This document shows, in pieces, positions 5,232 through 5,928 of a stretch of DNA of 5,928 nucleotides. The stretch is taken from positions 1 to 5,928 of the forward strand of contig CAYUVF010000104.1 in assembly GCA_964448045.1 (NCBI GenBank), in the 5' to 3' direction. Both the position numbers and the translations under genes were made by a program. The stretch comes from CAYUVF01 sp964448045 (lineage in GTDB: Bacteria; Bacteroidota; Rhodothermia; Rhodothermales; Salinibacteraceae). Positions within the stretch are counted from its first letter, which is position 1. Every line of letters begins with the position of its first letter. The notes beneath the pieces are model-generated. The model made no database searches and had not been told where the DNA came from. It was given only the letters and a program-made list of their open reading frames with translations.

Positions 5232-5534
5232 ATGCTTTCAACTCGAATCAAACGCTTGATGGTAAGTCTGACTGTCAGTCTGGCTATGGTTGGCGGATCG
5301 GTTTTTCTTAGTAATGGAGGTTACGGTGCTCCCTCGTCTGCTTCGCCATCTTTATTCATTAGATGTGAGGAAGATACGGGAGGAACCTGTGACAGCCAAT
5401 GTGAAGATGCTCCCAGTGAGATATGTGGGAGTACTATCTGCTGCGCCAGACAGTATTACGAGAACGGGGAATGCGAAGATGAACACGAAGATGAGTTTAT
5501 TTGCTACGGATATCCCAAAGATACAGTCCACTAG
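5232..5534 (+). CDS. Small exported 8-cysteine peptide (copy 2)
   Basis: This 100-residue protein is a diverged relative of the one at 3146-3391 and of no family I can name. It begins MLSTRIKRLMVSLTVSLAMV, with a hydrophobic signal segment at residues about 9-26 and possible cleavage near GYGA-PSS. The mature part has eight cysteines at 45, 53, 57, 65, 70, 71, 81 and 91, in the pattern C-x7-C-x3-C-x7-C-x4-CC-x9-C-x9-C. C-x4-CC and the final C-x9-C match copy 1, while other loops differ in length. The mature part is strongly acidic, with a CEDEHEDEFIC loop. No ribosome-binding site is visible. The start is supported by its match to the copy 1 leader. It follows the thioredoxin gene by 133 bases, most of that being the repeat and its spacer. 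Function is unknown; a disulfide-stabilised secreted peptide is the safest description. Confidence 0.75.
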   Translation: MLSTRIKRLMVSLTVSLAMVGGSVFLSNGGYGAPSSASPSLFIRCEEDTGGTCDSQCEDAPSEICGSTICCARQYYENGECEDEHEDEFICYGYPKDTVH

Positions 5535-5928
5535 CGATTTGGAGCTTCGGCGGTGTATATTTCTGCTATGCAGGCGGAATAGAATTTATGGGTTTTGGAG
5601 GACGGAAAGATCATAGTAAGTATGCAGGTGCCTGTCTAGTCACGGTGGCTAAAGCGTCCGAAGTGGACTATGCCTGGAGGATTAGATACGCGGGGAAGGA
5701 AGTATTTGATTAGCACCGCTCATGGCAAAGCAGCAGATAGACCATCTCATTCTTCGGTTGAGATCTGCTCTGCGTAGCCTGATACTACCCTAAGGGCCCA
5801 GTCGCGTAGGAGCCAACCTAAAGCTAAAGCTTTATTCTTGATCGAGGCTCGCGCATGACAGAAGTAATACCCACGGGGGTGTAAAATAAAGTGTGTAAGT
5901 GGTCATAGTCGAGAAATGTGCTAACTTA
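5535..5928. other. No recognisable gene to the right window edge
   Basis: This 394-base stretch is visibly richer in A and T than priA. A plus-strand frame at 5501-5713 (70 codons, overlapping the end of the second peptide) and a minus-strand frame at about 5749-5900 without a start codon are open, but neither resembles a known protein. A short TAAAGC-TAAAGC-TTTA run lies near 5818-5833. The right edge gives no clue to the next gene. Confidence 0.6.
5732..5769. terminator. Imperfect hairpin downstream of the second peptide, weak terminator candidate
   Basis: AGCAG (5732-5736) pairs with CTGCT (5765-5769), and ATCTCA (5744-5749) pairs with TGAGAT (5759-5764), with a 7-base bulge on the left arm and a 9-base loop. 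No T-run follows on either strand, so intrinsic termination is doubtful. Its place about 200 bases after the last peptide would suit the end of the transcript. Confidence 0.2.

Noticed and set aside
5501..5713. 70-codon plus-strand frame overlapping the end of the second peptide
   Set aside because: No recognisable domain, signal or ribosome-binding site. Its start lies inside the peptide gene in another frame, and its length is within chance expectation for AT-richer DNA.
5749..5900. Minus-strand open stretch of about 50 codons containing ALALGWLLRDWALRVV
   Set aside because: It has no ATG, GTG or TTG start in frame and a stop just upstream, and I do not recognise it. It could be a gene relic, but a stretch of this length is expected by chance fairly often.
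5535..5928. Integron-style attC site behind the peptide cassettes
   Set aside because: The cassette-like layout made me look, but I see no paired core sites with the expected imperfect symmetry after either peptide gene, and no integrase in the window.

Overview
The window looks like an accessory locus beside a housekeeping gene in a fairly high-GC bacterium. A lineage in or near Bacteroidota/Rhodothermota is my best guess. The guess rests on the gene types (a NHL-like six-bladed beta-propeller lipoprotein, a membrane-anchored thioredoxin-fold protein and small exported Cys-rich peptides sitting together) and on the weak or absent Shine-Dalgarno sequences. No rRNA or other taxonomic marker is present, so this is inference.

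Layout. Positions 1-2161 (minus strand) hold most of priA, the replication-restart helicase, cut by the left window edge. A 422-base gap (2162-2583) separates it from a divergent block on the plus strand. That block reads: a stand-alone AraC-type helix-turn-helix protein with a Lys/Glu-rich tail (2584-3069); a small exported 8-cysteine peptide (3146-3391); a beta-propeller lipoprotein (3437-4462); a membrane-anchored, periplasm-facing thioredoxin-fold protein with a CPYC active site (4475-5098); and a second 8-cysteine peptide (5232-5534). Positions 5535-5928 hold nothing I can call as a gene.

The most unusual structure is a direct repeat of about 160 bp (2919-3080 and 4998-5158, about 93% identical by hand alignment). 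Copy A is the 3' end of the AraC-type gene. Copy B is the same 3' end attached to the end of the thioredoxin gene, so the last ~32 residues of that protein are AraC-gene DNA read in another frame. Each copy lies 65-73 bases upstream of one of the two 8-Cys peptide genes. Those genes are clearly related (shared start M-[FL]-S-T-R, shared C-x4-CC and C-x9-C spacing) but are far more diverged than the repeat. This points to duplication or shuffling of a [regulator 3' end + peptide] module.

Working model (inference): the HTH protein controls the locus; the peptides are exported through Sec and fold with up to four disulfides; the CPYC protein serves their thiol-disulfide chemistry; the propeller lipoprotein is an envelope partner. 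I do not recognise this exact arrangement as a described system.
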